64,000 nt of DNA from Bacteroidota bacterium (GCA_018267215.1 JAFDYX010000024.1:229240-293239); one strand, 5' to 3'; positions 34,600-45,487 are shown, counted from the first letter of the stretch. Program-made: numbers and translations. The notes: generated by a model not told the origin, from the sequence alone.

Positions 34600-36210
34600 A
34601 TGTTTGAAACTGTATCATACAAATTTGATCTGCCTAAGCACCACAAGTCTATCATTAAAGTGATAGGCGTGGGTGGCGGAGGCAGTAATGCGGTGAACCA
34701 CATGTACAAGCTCGGCATCAAGGATGTGGAGTTTGTTGTGGCCAACACCGATTTGCAGGCTCTGAACAGTAGCCCCGTGCCACATAAACTTCAACTGGGC
34801 GCTACGCTTACGGAAGGCTTGGGCTGTGGCGCCAACCCCGAAGTGGGGCGGGCTGCCGCGCTGGAGAGCAAAGACCAGATTCGCGAAATGCTTACCGGCA
34901 CGAAAATGATTTTTGTAACGGCAGGCATGGGTGGCGGCACCGGCACAGGGGCAGCTCCGGTTATTGCCAAGATTGCCAAAGACATGGAAATCCTGACGGT
35001 GGGCATTGTAACCGTACCGTTTGGTTTTGAAGGAAAGAAAAAATTATCGCAAGCCGAATTAGGAATCGAATCGCTTCGCGCCAGTTGCGATACGGTATTG
35101 GTGATTTTGAATGACAAGCTGCGCGAGATTTACGGCAACCTAGCCATCGGCCAGGCATTTGGCGAAGCCGATAATGTGTTGACAACTGCCGCTAAAGGTA
35201 TTGCCGAAATTATTACGCTGGCCGGTTATGTTAACGTAGATTTTCAAGATGTGCGTACGGTGATGTTAAATGCCGGGGCAGCCGTGATGGGCTCAGCCGA
35301 AACACGGGGCGACAACAGGGCGGTGAAGGCCGCACAGCAGGCACTCGCATCTCCTTTGCTCGACAGTCGCGACATTATGGGCGCCAAGAAAATTTTGTTG
35401 TCCATCATTTCAGGTGAACAGGCCGAGCTGCAGATGGATGAACTGACCACCATCACTGAATACATTCAGCAACAAGCCGGAGATGAGGCCGAAGTAATTT
35501 TTGGTCATGGTGTGGACAGCGCACTGGGCGACCGCATCCGTGTAACGGTCATAGCCACCGGCTTTTTCACAGAAGGGAAAATGAGTAAGAAGGTAGCCGA
35601 GAAAAAAGTTCATGAACTAGATCGCTCACAGATTTCGTTGTTTGAACAAACAGACAATTCGGTAAACCAGCGGATCAACGAAATCGAATTGAAAACCAAA
35701 ACCGGCAAGCTGCCCGAGTTAAATGACAAGGACACATCTTCGGTAGAAAAACCTGTTTCACCCAAACCGGCCGATAAGCCTGTGTTGAACGTACCGCAAG
35801 AACCTATCGAAACATCCCACATTTTTGAATGGGAGAACGAGGCCATATCCAAGCCTGAAGACGAAGGGGAAGAAAGCCTTTTCACCGAAGACGAAGAATT
35901 TAAAGTTGGCAACGAAATAGCTGCCGACCAAATCATCAATGAAGATGGTTTGATGGAAGTCCGTAAAACAAAAGAACGGTTAGAGCAACAAGCCAAAGAG
36001 CGCAGAGAAAAGCTGAAAGCCAACCGGAAACAGGAGATGACCAAAGAAGAGTTTAATGAAAAGTGGGCCTTGCCCGCTTACCTGCGCAGAGGTGTAAAAG
36101 TAGATGATGACGTGCCTCATTCATCAGAGCCGTTCATTTCGCGCTATAACCTGAATGATGATAATAATTTGTTAGGCAACAATAAATTTTTGCATGACAA
36201 TGTGGATTGA
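34600..36210 (+). CDS. ftsZ: Cell division protein FtsZ
   Basis: The 536-residue product is the tubulin-like GTPase of the division ring. Gly111-Gly-Gly-Thr-Gly-Thr-Gly117 is the tubulin signature, with VIGVGGGGSNAVNHM near the N-terminus and the T7-loop region NVDFQDVRTVM. After the GTPase core (about 1-335) comes a long acidic linker (about 340-490), then the conserved C-terminal peptide core PAYLRR at 492-497, followed unusually by 39 more residues. Extended linkers and tails are common in Bacteroidota FtsZ. It is the last gene of the cluster; a strong terminator lies 230 bp downstream. Confidence 0.97.
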   Translation: MFETVSYKFDLPKHHKSIIKVIGVGGGGSNAVNHMYKLGIKDVEFVVANTDLQALNSSPVPHKLQLGATLTEGLGCGANPEVGRAAALESKDQIREMLTGTKMIFVTAGMGGGTGTGAAPVIAKIAKDMEILTVGIVTVPFGFEGKKKLSQAELGIESLRASCDTVLVILNDKLREIYGNLAIGQAFGEADNVLTTAAKGIAEIITLAGYVNVDFQDVRTVMLNAGAAVMGSAETRGDNRAVKAAQQALASPLLDSRDIMGAKKILLSIISGEQAELQMDELTTITEYIQQQAGDEAEVIFGHGVDSALGDRIRVTVIATGFFTEGKMSKKVAEKKVHELDRSQISLFEQTDNSVNQRINEIELKTKTGKLPELNDKDTSSVEKPVSPKPADKPVLNVPQEPIETSHIFEWENEAISKPEDEGEESLFTEDEEFKVGNEIAADQIINEDGLMEVRKTKERLEQQAKERREKLKANRKQEMTKEEFNEKWALPAYLRRGVKVDDDVPHSSEPFISRYNLNDDNNLLGNNKFLHDNVD

Positions 36211-36441
36211 TGATCCACGGCCGACAGACAACGGTTTGCAGCATTTACTGTTGACTGTGGACAGAAGTCTGTCAGCTGAAAGACATGGCATATCCGGCAC
36301 GACTGGTTTTACTCCATTCGTAGTGGTTGTTGGTAGTAATATTTTTTGCCGGTGCCGGTGTGCCTTCTTACTCGGTCAGAGATTTTGAAAATGCAGTGAC
36401 TTGATTTTTTTGCTGCGCTGACCGAAAGTTTTTTTAAACTG
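36211..36441. other. Spacer after ftsZ
   Basis: No gene is supported here. A short palindrome GACAGAAGTCTGTC occurs near 36262-36275. The stretch ends at the terminator. Confidence 0.4.
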
Positions 36442-36472
36442 AAAAGCCCTGACGCTACAGTCGGGGCTTTTT
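36442..36472 (+). terminator. Intrinsic terminator of the dcw cluster (bidirectional)
   Basis: AAAAGCCCTGAC (36442-36453) pairs over 12 bp with GTCGGGGCTTTT (36460-36471; one wobble) across a 6-nt loop, with flanking A and T runs on both sides. It can stop both the ftsZ transcript and the convergent cyclase-family transcript. Confidence 0.88.
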
Positions 36473-36510
36473 GATTTTTATAATCTGGGTGACCTGTATC
36501 AAATTTCTGT

Positions 36511-37158
36511 TTACAGAACTTTTGCATACGCCCTCACAGGAAATGTTCCCACGCCTACAAACTTAGGAGGCACAGCGCTGAACTTAAATTTTTTCACTTT
36601 GAGCAAGTGAAGATGAGCCATGTGTTCAACAATGAGGATTTCATTTTTTAATAACGTGCTGTGCACAGGCCGTGTGTTGGTGCGTGTGTCGTCTATGTTG
36701 TGCGAATCAATACCTACCAACTTTACTTGTTGTTGTACTAAAAACGCAGCGGCTTCTGGCGTAATAAATGGATGGTTTTCAAAGTAGGTATCGGTGCGCC
36801 AGTGCCGGCTCCATCCGGTAAAAACAATAACGGCTTTATTTGTCAAATTTTTTTTTTCAAAGAACTTAATGCCAACTTCCTGAACTCCCTCTACGTCAAT
36901 CAATATGCCATCCAACTCTGTCAGTTTTTCTAATTCTATTTGCGATAAGTCTTTTCCATTTTCATAGCGATGAAACGGGCAGTCGAGGTACGTGCCGGTG
37001 TTGGCCACCATTTCAATTTTTCCTATTTGAAATTCTGTTCCCGGTGCATACCTTTTTCTCGATTCTTCCCGACTCAGATAATCGCAGACGATGGGCGCGG
37101 GCAATCCTTTGTAGGTAATCATCCCGCTTTCGATAGAATGGCTGAGATCAATGAGCAT
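36511..37158 (-). CDS. Cyclase-family metal hydrolase (kynurenine-formamidase fold), variant motif
   Basis: The 215-residue product belongs to the cyclase family (PF04199 type), whose members hydrolyse N-formylkynurenine or related amides with a metal. The family motif HxGTHxDxPxH appears here as ANTGTYLDCPFHRY, so both early histidines are replaced (Asn and Tyr), while Asp and the last His remain. Other landmarks are VIVFTGWSRHW, GIDSHNIDD and VEHMAHL. The ATG at 37158 is used; a TTG three codons earlier is possible. The lost metal-ligand residues make the activity uncertain. It lies 62 bp downstream of the rhomboid gene, same strand. Confidence 0.8.
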   Translation of the reverse strand: MLIDLSHSIESGMITYKGLPAPIVCDYLSREESRKRYAPGTEFQIGKIEMVANTGTYLDCPFHRYENGKDLSQIELEKLTELDGILIDVEGVQEVGIKFFEKKNLTNKAVIVFTGWSRHWRTDTYFENHPFITPEAAAFLVQQQVKLVGIDSHNIDDTRTNTRPVHSTLLKNEILIVEHMAHLHLLKVKKFKFSAVPPKFVGVGTFPVRAYAKVL

Positions 37159-37180
37159 AAACTTCAAATTGAGAATTTCA

Positions 37181-37218
37181 AATTACAGATTGGGTCATCG
37201 CATAAATTTGCAATCTGT
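37181..37218. repeat. Short inverted repeat in the rhomboid/cyclase spacer
   Basis: ACAGATTG (37185-37192) is the perfect complement of CAATCTGT (37211-37218). The 12-mer AATTACAGATTG (37181-37192) recurs, on the other strand, in the metY leader at 45525-45536. Confidence 0.45.
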
Positions 37219-37220
37219 CA

Positions 37221-38114
37221 TCACTTCTTACTGGCATTAAACAATTTTTCTTTTTCGTCTTTGGTCAGACTTTCATAACCACGATCAGAAATTTTGTCGA
37301 GGATGGTGTCAATCTCTTCTTGTGTTGCTTTGGAGGCTGCCGTCCCTGCTTTTTGCGTGCCCTGCTTCCGGTACGTGATTTTTACTTTCGGTCTGGCTGT
37401 AAACAAATTTCTAAACCAGCCGAGCACAGTGGTAATCCACCTGCCCCAATTTATTCCGGCCTGTAGTTGTTTGATGTACACATACCCCATTAGAGCTCCG
37501 CCCAAATGAGCCAAGTTGCCACCGGCATTAGCACCAGCTGTGCCAATAAAGGAGATGATGATATAAAAGGCAGCAATATATTTAATCCGCACCGGCCCCA
37601 AGAAAAGTAAAAAAAATGTGTAGTCGGGCAGGAGCGTAGCAGCTCCCACCATAATGGCATAGATGGCGCCCGAAGCACCGACCATACCACCACCGGATGA
37701 CTTCGTAATAAACTCGGGAGGATTGGGAATAAGATTGTAAGCTCCCAGATAAATCAACGCACCGGTTATAGCGCCCAACACATACAAAGCAATCAGTTTA
37801 TCGCTGCCCAGGTATTCTACAAACAGTTTTCCAAACCAATACAACACCAGCATGTTAAAAAGAATGTGCCAGATCTGGTTGAGGTCGTGCGTAAAGGAGT
37901 AGGTAATAAGTGTCCATGGCCTTCTGGTGAAATCTGCGAAGGCATCGGGTATAGAAAAATTTTTATAGATGTCACTAAAAATATCGGGATGATTAGACCA
38001 CGATAAAGCCACCCGCACCACTTCTAATAGCAGAAAAACGGCTACGTTGATGATGATCAACTGCACATGGCCATTGTTGACGCGGCTGAAGGCATTTTTA
38101 AAATCTTCAAACAT
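37221..38114 (-). CDS. Rhomboid intramembrane serine protease
   Basis: The 297-residue product has six or more membrane helices with the rhomboid catalytic pair: Ser148 in GGMVGASGAIYA and His203 in GGNLAHLGGALMG. His83 and Asn87 in IWHILFNM fit the oxyanion-hole positions. A cytoplasmic basic tail of about 75 residues (from about 220) follows, ending in a helical segment. It cleaves membrane proteins within their membrane segments; substrates are unknown. A second rhomboid gene lies 78 bp upstream on the same strand. Confidence 0.93.
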   Translation of the reverse strand: MFEDFKNAFSRVNNGHVQLIIINVAVFLLLEVVRVALSWSNHPDIFSDIYKNFSIPDAFADFTRRPWTLITYSFTHDLNQIWHILFNMLVLYWFGKLFVEYLGSDKLIALYVLGAITGALIYLGAYNLIPNPPEFITKSSGGGMVGASGAIYAIMVGAATLLPDYTFFLLFLGPVRIKYIAAFYIIISFIGTAGANAGGNLAHLGGALMGYVYIKQLQAGINWGRWITTVLGWFRNLFTARPKVKITYRKQGTQKAGTAASKATQEEIDTILDKISDRGYESLTKDEKEKLFNASKK

Positions 38115-38192
38115 CCGGATTTTCAGATTTACGGAATGATCTTTTTTGTAGTTTAAAAATAGCAGATGTGTTTCAAATTGGCTAATTCAACT

Positions 38193-38768
38193 TCACTGGC
38201 CGGTGCGCTTCCAATAGCTGATGAGGACAAACGCCACAAACGCTCCACCAAAATGAGCTAAGTGGGCTACAGTGCCGGTGCTGTCTGTCAGATAGGTGAG
38301 GCCACCGATTAAAAAAACCATGTACTTGGCTTTGATGGGAATGGGTGGGAACAGCAACATAATTTCTAAGTTAGGAAACACCATGCCGAAAGCCATCAAC
38401 ACTCCGTACAGAGCACCCGAGGCACCCAGCATAGGGCCGGCATGCCCGGGAAAGAAAAAATAATTGACAACTCCATAAATAACACCTGCCCCAATGCCTG
38501 TGGCCATATAGAAAAAAAGAAATTTTTTCTCGCCCCAGTGGGTTTCCAGAATGGGCGCAAAAGATGCCAGCGCCAGCATATTAAAGAAAATATGACCGAA
38601 GCCGCCATGGGCAAACATATAGGTAAAAAACTGGTAAGGCTGAAAATAAGATGTGCCCATCGGCCACAACGACAGATAGACTGTAGCAACGGGTGCCACA
38701 TTTTGTAGTACAAAAACTGCTACGTTAATAATAATTAATGTGCGAACGAGGGGTGTAAAGCTGAACAT
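38193..38768 (-). CDS. Rhomboid intramembrane serine protease (second, compact)
   Basis: The 191-residue product is a minimal six-helix rhomboid with Ser117 in GPMLGASGALYG and His172 in LAHFGGAF; His59 and Asn63 (GHIFFNML) match oxyanion-hole residues. It lacks the long cytoplasmic tail of its neighbour. mutL ends 9 bp before it on the same strand, so the order mutL, rhomboid, rhomboid, cyclase may form one transcript. Substrates are unknown. Confidence 0.93.
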   Translation of the reverse strand: MFSFTPLVRTLIIINVAVFVLQNVAPVATVYLSLWPMGTSYFQPYQFFTYMFAHGGFGHIFFNMLALASFAPILETHWGEKKFLFFYMATGIGAGVIYGVVNYFFFPGHAGPMLGASGALYGVLMAFGMVFPNLEIMLLFPPIPIKAKYMVFLIGGLTYLTDSTGTVAHLAHFGGAFVAFVLISYWKRTGQ

Positions 38769-38777
38769 GAATGGTAA

Positions 38778-40580
38778 TTAGTGCGAAAAATAACTTTCAA
38801 TCTTAGACGAGTCAAGCACAAAAAAGGTTTGCCGACCGTCTGGTGTATAATTGGGGTTAGGACAAGAAAAAAGACTGGCCGCCAGCGCTTCCATCTCTTC
38901 GCCCGAAAGTGGCTGGCCTGCTTTGATGGAGGCACGCTTGGCCATAGCCTGCGCCAGGTTTTCGCGCAGCGGCAATTGCAAAGCCGCCTGATTCTTAAAT
39001 TGTTCGATCAGCCCTTCCAATAATTCTTTTTCGTTGCCGGTGCTCTCTGCCGGCACGCCCGATACCAACAACGTATTTTTTCCGAATACTTCGAAGCGAA
39101 ACCCCAAGGCGTGTACTTCTTTTTCCATTTCTAAAACAAGCGCAAAGTCTGGCGCGCTCAGTGCCAACGTCTGCGGAAACAAACTTTGCTGGCTGTGGCC
39201 CGGCATGCCTTTCAGGTGCAGAATATATTTCTCAAACAAAATCCGTTCGTGCGCGGCCTGCTGATCTATGAACATGATGCCCTGCCGCGAAGCACGCACT
39301 ATGTATTTTTGACGAAACTGAAACAAACCTTTTTCCTCTTCGTGCTTCTCTTTTGCAGTAAACTGGTTGATCGAACTTTCCACACGGTAAGTGGGTTTTG
39401 CTTCGATGGATTTTTGGTCTATCAGTTTGGAGGCGCCCGTTTCCTGCTCAAACAGTTTCTCCCAGTTCTGCAAAGTAGATTTATTCAGTGTAGTAAATTG
39501 CTCGGCATAATATTGCTCGCGAGATAGCGGCTGTGAGGAAAGTTTATTTACCAGGTTCACATCATCGGCAAAATCGATAGTCGGAGCCAGGTTGTGTGTA
39601 CCTAATGCTTGCTTCACAGCACTCCACACAACGCCATACACGGTGCGCTCGTCATCAAATTTTATTTCGGTTTTGGTAGGATGAACGTTCACATCCACAT
39701 GCTTAGGGTCAATCTCAATAAACAACGCGTAGAAAGGGAAACTATTTTCCTGCAGGAGTCCTTCGTAGGCGCTGGTTACTGCGTGGCCGAGGTAGTTATT
39801 GCGGATGAACCGATGGTTGACAAAAATATATTGCTCGCCTCTTTTTTTCCTGGCTAACTCAGGCCGGCCGATGTAACCCGATATTTTCATCAGCGATGTT
39901 TCTTCCTGCACCGGAGCCAGTTGGCTTTGATAATTTTTTCCGAAAAGATTGACAATACGCTGGCTCAATTTGCCGGGCGGCAAGTCGAACAACACTTCAT
40001 CTTGTTGTATCAACATAAACGAGATGTGCGGATGTGCCAACGACAAGCGCATAAATTCTTCCGAGAGATGGCTCATCTCCACACTGTTCGATTTAAGAAA
40101 ATTTCTGCGGACAGGAATATTGAAGAATAAATTTTTTACGCTGATGTTCGTTCCTTTTTCTGTGGCTACGGGTTCTTGTTTTTTTACATCCGATCCCTCC
40201 ACCACCAGCCACGTACCCAAATCTTCTGTTGCCAGTCGCGTTTTCATTTCCATTTGCGACACAGCCGCAATGGAAGCTAAGGCCTCGCCCCGAAAGCCCA
40301 TAGTGTGCAGCCGGAACAAATCTTCAGTCGTCCGTATCTTCGAGGTGGCGTGCCGCTCCAAACTCATGCGGGCATCTGTTTCGCTCATCCCTTGGCCGTT
40401 GTCAATTACCTGAATCAAAGTTTTGCCGGCATCTTTTACAATGAGCTTGATGTGGGTAGCGCCAGCATCCAGCGCGTTTTCTATCAACTCTTTGACGGCC
40501 GATGCGGGTCGCTGCACCACCTCGCCCGCAGCAATCTGGTTGGCAATGGAATCGGGAAGAAGCTGGATCAGGTCTGGCAT
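38778..40580 (-). CDS. mutL: DNA mismatch repair protein MutL
   Basis: The 600-residue product starts at MPDLIQLLPDSIANQIAAGE and carries the GHKL ATPase motifs: KELIENALDAGATHI, DNGQGM, GFRGEALASIAAVS and KGTNISVKNLF. The C-terminal domain has DQQAAHERILFE, which fits the endonuclease motif DQHAx2Ex4E with His replaced by Gln, and ends with NPNYTPDGRQTFF. This suggests the nicking type of MutL used by bacteria without MutH. A start 15 codons upstream is open but does not fit the family. Confidence 0.95.
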   Translation of the reverse strand: MPDLIQLLPDSIANQIAAGEVVQRPASAVKELIENALDAGATHIKLIVKDAGKTLIQVIDNGQGMSETDARMSLERHATSKIRTTEDLFRLHTMGFRGEALASIAAVSQMEMKTRLATEDLGTWLVVEGSDVKKQEPVATEKGTNISVKNLFFNIPVRRNFLKSNSVEMSHLSEEFMRLSLAHPHISFMLIQQDEVLFDLPPGKLSQRIVNLFGKNYQSQLAPVQEETSLMKISGYIGRPELARKKRGEQYIFVNHRFIRNNYLGHAVTSAYEGLLQENSFPFYALFIEIDPKHVDVNVHPTKTEIKFDDERTVYGVVWSAVKQALGTHNLAPTIDFADDVNLVNKLSSQPLSREQYYAEQFTTLNKSTLQNWEKLFEQETGASKLIDQKSIEAKPTYRVESSINQFTAKEKHEEEKGLFQFRQKYIVRASRQGIMFIDQQAAHERILFEKYILHLKGMPGHSQQSLFPQTLALSAPDFALVLEMEKEVHALGFRFEVFGKNTLLVSGVPAESTGNEKELLEGLIEQFKNQAALQLPLRENLAQAMAKRASIKAGQPLSGEEMEALAASLFSCPNPNYTPDGRQTFFVLDSSKIESYFSH

Positions 40581-40645
40581 AAAAAAAGTGGTGCAAGGTA
40601 CAAAAAAGTGTAGGCGGCTTTTCAACGAAATCTGTATTTTTAAAA

Positions 40646-41839
40646 ATGATTATAACACAAAAAATTTCAAGAGTGGCTTCCATTGATGTATTCAGGGCTA
40701 TCACTATGTTGTTAATGATTTTTGTGAATGACTTGTGGACACTGCGCGACATCCCTTCCTGGCTCGAGCATGTATCCGCTGCAGAAGATGGATTGGGTTT
40801 AGCCGATGTAGTATTTCCTGCATTCTTATTTATTGTGGGGCTTTCCATTCCGCTGGCCGTTCAGTACAGATTCTCCAAAGGAGATTCTGACGCCACCATT
40901 ATAAAGCACACACTTTGGCGTGGCTTGGCATTGATTATCATGGGTGTCTTTCATGTAAACCTTGAGTCGTACAGCGACTCGGCTATTTTACCGAAAGAAC
41001 TTTGGGAGATTATCATCACGGTAAGTTTCTTTTTCATTTGGCTGGACTACCCCAAAGACATGGCTGAAAAGAAAAAATATTTCCTCAAGGGATTAGGTGT
41101 CGTGTTGCTGGTGGTGATGGCTTCCTTATACAAAGGAGGGTCGGCCAATCAACCACAATGGATGACAACGCAATGGTGGGGAATCTTAGGATTGATCGGC
41201 TGGAGTTATTTGATCGGCTCTTTGATCTATATCTTTTTCAGAAATAATATTTTAGTCCAGATCGCCTTCTTTGTATTTTTTATTTCTTTCAGCGCGGCAG
41301 CACACCTTCAGGCCCTTGCGTGGCTGAGTTTTATCCGCCCGTATGTTTGGCTTATTAGCGAAGGCGCACTGCCAGCGATAGTGATGGCGGGGATTATTGT
41401 AACAGGTTTGTACCTCCGAACTCGGGAAGAATCGAACTACCCGCGTTTTTTTATTTTGATGACAGCAAGTTCTGTGTTGCTCATTTTATTTTGTGTTGTT
41501 ACCCGCCCCTGGTGGGGCATTCACAAAATCTCGGCATCGCCTTCGTGGGTAGCACTGTGCATAGCCATCAGCATATTATTTTTTATTATTCTGATCAGGT
41601 GGGTTGACATAAAACAAAAGGATGGATGGTTCTCATTTTTAAAACCTGCCGGCACCAGCACACTCACCTGCTACTTGTTGCCGTACCTGCACTACTCAAT
41701 CATTTCATGGATCGGTATCAGTCTCCCTATGTTTTTGCGAACAGGCATGATCGGTATTTTAAAATCCATTTTGTATGCCCTGGCTATCGTTGCCTTGACG
41801 GGAATACTGGAGAAAAAGAAAATAAAATTGAAGTTGTAG
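40646..41839 (+). CDS. Multi-pass membrane acyltransferase-like protein (DUF5009 / HGSNAT-like)
   Basis: The 397-residue product has about ten membrane helices. The N-terminal RVASIDVFRAITMLLMIFVND and the GLADVVFPAFLFIVGLSIPLA stretch are hallmarks of the DUF5009 / heparan-alpha-glucosaminide acetyltransferase-like family. Members may move acetyl groups across the inner membrane onto sugars. It diverges from mutL and its stop abuts the stop of the convergent homoserine dehydrogenase gene. Substrate is unknown; an in-frame downstream start is possible but less likely. Confidence 0.85.
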   Translation: MIITQKISRVASIDVFRAITMLLMIFVNDLWTLRDIPSWLEHVSAAEDGLGLADVVFPAFLFIVGLSIPLAVQYRFSKGDSDATIIKHTLWRGLALIIMGVFHVNLESYSDSAILPKELWEIIITVSFFFIWLDYPKDMAEKKKYFLKGLGVVLLVVMASLYKGGSANQPQWMTTQWWGILGLIGWSYLIGSLIYIFFRNNILVQIAFFVFFISFSAAAHLQALAWLSFIRPYVWLISEGALPAIVMAGIIVTGLYLRTREESNYPRFFILMTASSVLLILFCVVTRPWWGIHKISASPSWVALCIAISILFFIILIRWVDIKQKDGWFSFLKPAGTSTLTCYLLPYLHYSIISWIGISLPMFLRTGMIGILKSILYALAIVALTGILEKKKIKLKL

Positions 41840-43096
41840 CTATGCGAACAACAGCTCTTTTTTAGTTTCTTCTACCGGGTTAAGGTTCAGCTCGGGTGCC
41901 AGAATAATGCTGACGTCATCCCACTCATTCCATATTTTTAGTTTTTCCAGTTTCACGGTGCCGGTCATAAACTGATAATCATTTCCCTGATAGCCTCCTT
42001 TGAAAGTTTCAAAATCTTTAGGTGAGAGGAGAGAGCCTTTCGGGAAACTGACCACCACATCTACTGTTGCTTCGTTGGAAAACGGAAGCCCTTCGCCCTG
42101 TGCATATTTTTTGTATTCGTAGCGATAGTCGTAGGTCAGTGCAGAAATATCTGATAGCACGGCCGAGCCCGTGGGGTAGCTTCCGGCTCCTTTTCCGATA
42201 AACACTTGTTTTTCGGCAAAGGCTCCTTCTACCAATACAGCATTGTATTCGTTGCGTACCGATGCCAGCATGTGGTCAGTAGGAATGAACTGCGGGGCTA
42301 CGAGGGCAAATACTTTTCCGTTCTTTTTGTAAGCACGGGCTACCAGTTTGATAGCATAATTATTTTCGCGGGCGTATTTCAAATCGGTAGCTGCAATTTT
42401 TTGAATACCTATGTTGATGACCTGCTCAGGTTTTAAGAATACGCCAAAGGTGTGAGCGATGGCGATGGTTAGTTTAAATTTTGGATCAAACCCTTTTACG
42501 TCCAGCGAAGGGTCGCTCTCGGCAAAGCCAAGGTCTTGCGCGCCTTTCAAAGCCTCTGTGTAGCTTTTTCGTTCTTCAAAAATTTTGGTGAGGATATAGT
42601 TGGTAGAGCCATTGAAGATACCCTCGATGCTGGTGATCAGGTCGTTGTCGTAATACTCTTCCAAGTTTCGCAGAATGGGGATGCTACCACACACAGAACC
42701 TTCATATAATACAGAGCGGTTGTGCTTTTGCTGCAAGGCATAGATTTCAGGCAGGTGCTCGGCAATCATACGCTTGTTGGCGGTAACTACGTGTTTTCCG
42801 TTTTGCAAAGCTGTTTTTACAATTTCAAAAGCAGCATTGGCATCATCAATTAATTCAACGATTACATTGATTTCATTATCAGTCAGGATATCGTTTTTGT
42901 CGTAAGTGAAAATGGCCGAATCCAGGATGCGTTTCTTGTCGCGGTTTTTTACACAGATTTTTTTGATCTCTGCTTTGATGCCGTGGGTTTCATTCAGTAC
43001 ATGGTACAGCCCTTGCCCTACACAGCCAAATCCAAAAACACCAAGTTTTAATTTCTTGTGAGGTGTGTGCTGGTTTTTATTTTCTTCTTGTGCCAT
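41840..43096 (-). CDS. hom: Homoserine dehydrogenase
   Basis: The 418-residue product has the NAD(P)-binding loop LGVFGFGCVGQGLYHVL, the region NVIVELIDDANAAFEI, and substrate-binding segments VVTANKRMIAEH, GSVCGSIPILRNLEEYYDND, GIFNGSTNYILT and DPSLDVKGFDPKFKL. It reduces aspartate semialdehyde to homoserine, the branch-point to threonine and methionine. It is not fused to aspartokinase. As the third gene of metY-metX-hom, 6 bp after metX, it is under the control of the SAM-I riboswitch leader. Confidence 0.95.
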   Translation of the reverse strand: MAQEENKNQHTPHKKLKLGVFGFGCVGQGLYHVLNETHGIKAEIKKICVKNRDKKRILDSAIFTYDKNDILTDNEINVIVELIDDANAAFEIVKTALQNGKHVVTANKRMIAEHLPEIYALQQKHNRSVLYEGSVCGSIPILRNLEEYYDNDLITSIEGIFNGSTNYILTKIFEERKSYTEALKGAQDLGFAESDPSLDVKGFDPKFKLTIAIAHTFGVFLKPEQVINIGIQKIAATDLKYARENNYAIKLVARAYKKNGKVFALVAPQFIPTDHMLASVRNEYNAVLVEGAFAEKQVFIGKGAGSYPTGSAVLSDISALTYDYRYEYKKYAQGEGLPFSNEATVDVVVSFPKGSLLSPKDFETFKGGYQGNDYQFMTGTVKLEKLKIWNEWDDVSIILAPELNLNPVEETKKELLFA

Positions 43097-43102
43097 AATT
43101 GT

Positions 43103-44143
43103 TTATGGTATTGCTACCGTTTCTTTAGTTAAAAATTCTGATACTATTTTCTTAAAAATTTCAAACTCCACTAAAAATCCATCGTGGCCGAAATCAGACG
43201 AAATAATTTTTAATGAAGCCTGATTGATATGCTCGGCTAAATACCGTTGCTCGACAACAGGAAACAAGCAATCGGTTTGGATGCCCACCACCAATGTTTT
43301 TGCTTTGATCTGTTTTAAGGCGTCTTCCACAGAAGTTTTTCCGCGGCCTACATGGTGGCTGTCCATCGCTTTAGACAGAAGCCAGTAGGTAAACGCATTA
43401 AACCGATTGGCTAATTTTTGACCTTGGTACCGTTGATAGGAAGCAGCGCGAAAGCCATCTACTTTGTCGTTTGTTTTTTCTGATTGGGTCTTTTCAAAAC
43501 CATCGTGTGCGCGGTACGAAATCATGCCGATGGCACGGGCTGCCTTCATTCCCTCCAGTCCGGCACGGGCATCATTTTCTTTCCAGGTTTGGTCTGCCTC
43601 AATGGCCATGCGCTGTGCTTCGTTAAAGGCAATGCCCCAGGGCGAGTGTTGCGCATTGGTGGCAATCAAAATCAGGTTTTCAAAAACGGAAGGTTGAGTA
43701 ATGGCCCACTCCATCGCTTGTTGTCCGCCTAGTGAAGGGCCGATCAGTGTGTTTATTTTCTCCAACCCCAAATGCTGGCGGAGCAGGTCAAACGAAGCCA
43801 CTACATCACGGTTGGTAAATTGAGGGAAGTCGTGAAAATAATTTTTACCTGTGTCGGGGTTTACCGACAAAGGGCCGGTAGAGCCATAGCAACCGCCCAA
43901 TGTGTTGGCACAGACAATGAAATGGTGACGCGGATCAAACGGACCGCCTGTAGTAAATAAATCTTTCCACCAATCGGTAAAATCCGAACTGCCCGTCAGC
44001 GCATGGATAACCCAAATCACGTTGTCGCGTTCACGGTTCAGTTGGCCGAGTGTGGTGTACTTGAGTTGGAAGCCGGAAAGTTTTCCTCCGGCTTCCAGTT
44101 CAAATGGATGGTTGTAATGAAAAATATGATCTTGTTTTACCAC
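43103..44143 (-). CDS. metX: Homoserine O-acetyltransferase
   Basis: The 346-residue alpha/beta hydrolase-fold protein has its triad at Ser137 (GPSLGGQQAM), Asp291 (GIQTDCLFP) and His320 (SSDFGHDGFL). Landmarks WVIHALTGSSDFTDWW and NTLGGCYGSTGP support MetX rather than an unrelated hydrolase. It activates homoserine for methionine synthesis. Acetyl versus succinyl specificity is inferred from family and phylum. It lies 9 bp downstream of metY. Confidence 0.94.
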   Translation of the reverse strand: MVKQDHIFHYNHPFELEAGGKLSGFQLKYTTLGQLNRERDNVIWVIHALTGSSDFTDWWKDLFTTGGPFDPRHHFIVCANTLGGCYGSTGPLSVNPDTGKNYFHDFPQFTNRDVVASFDLLRQHLGLEKINTLIGPSLGGQQAMEWAITQPSVFENLILIATNAQHSPWGIAFNEAQRMAIEADQTWKENDARAGLEGMKAARAIGMISYRAHDGFEKTQSEKTNDKVDGFRAASYQRYQGQKLANRFNAFTYWLLSKAMDSHHVGRGKTSVEDALKQIKAKTLVVGIQTDCLFPVVEQRYLAEHINQASLKIISSDFGHDGFLVEFEIFKKIVSEFLTKETVAIP

Positions 44144-44152
44144 CTTAGTTTA

Positions 44153-45487
<1,335 letters not shown>

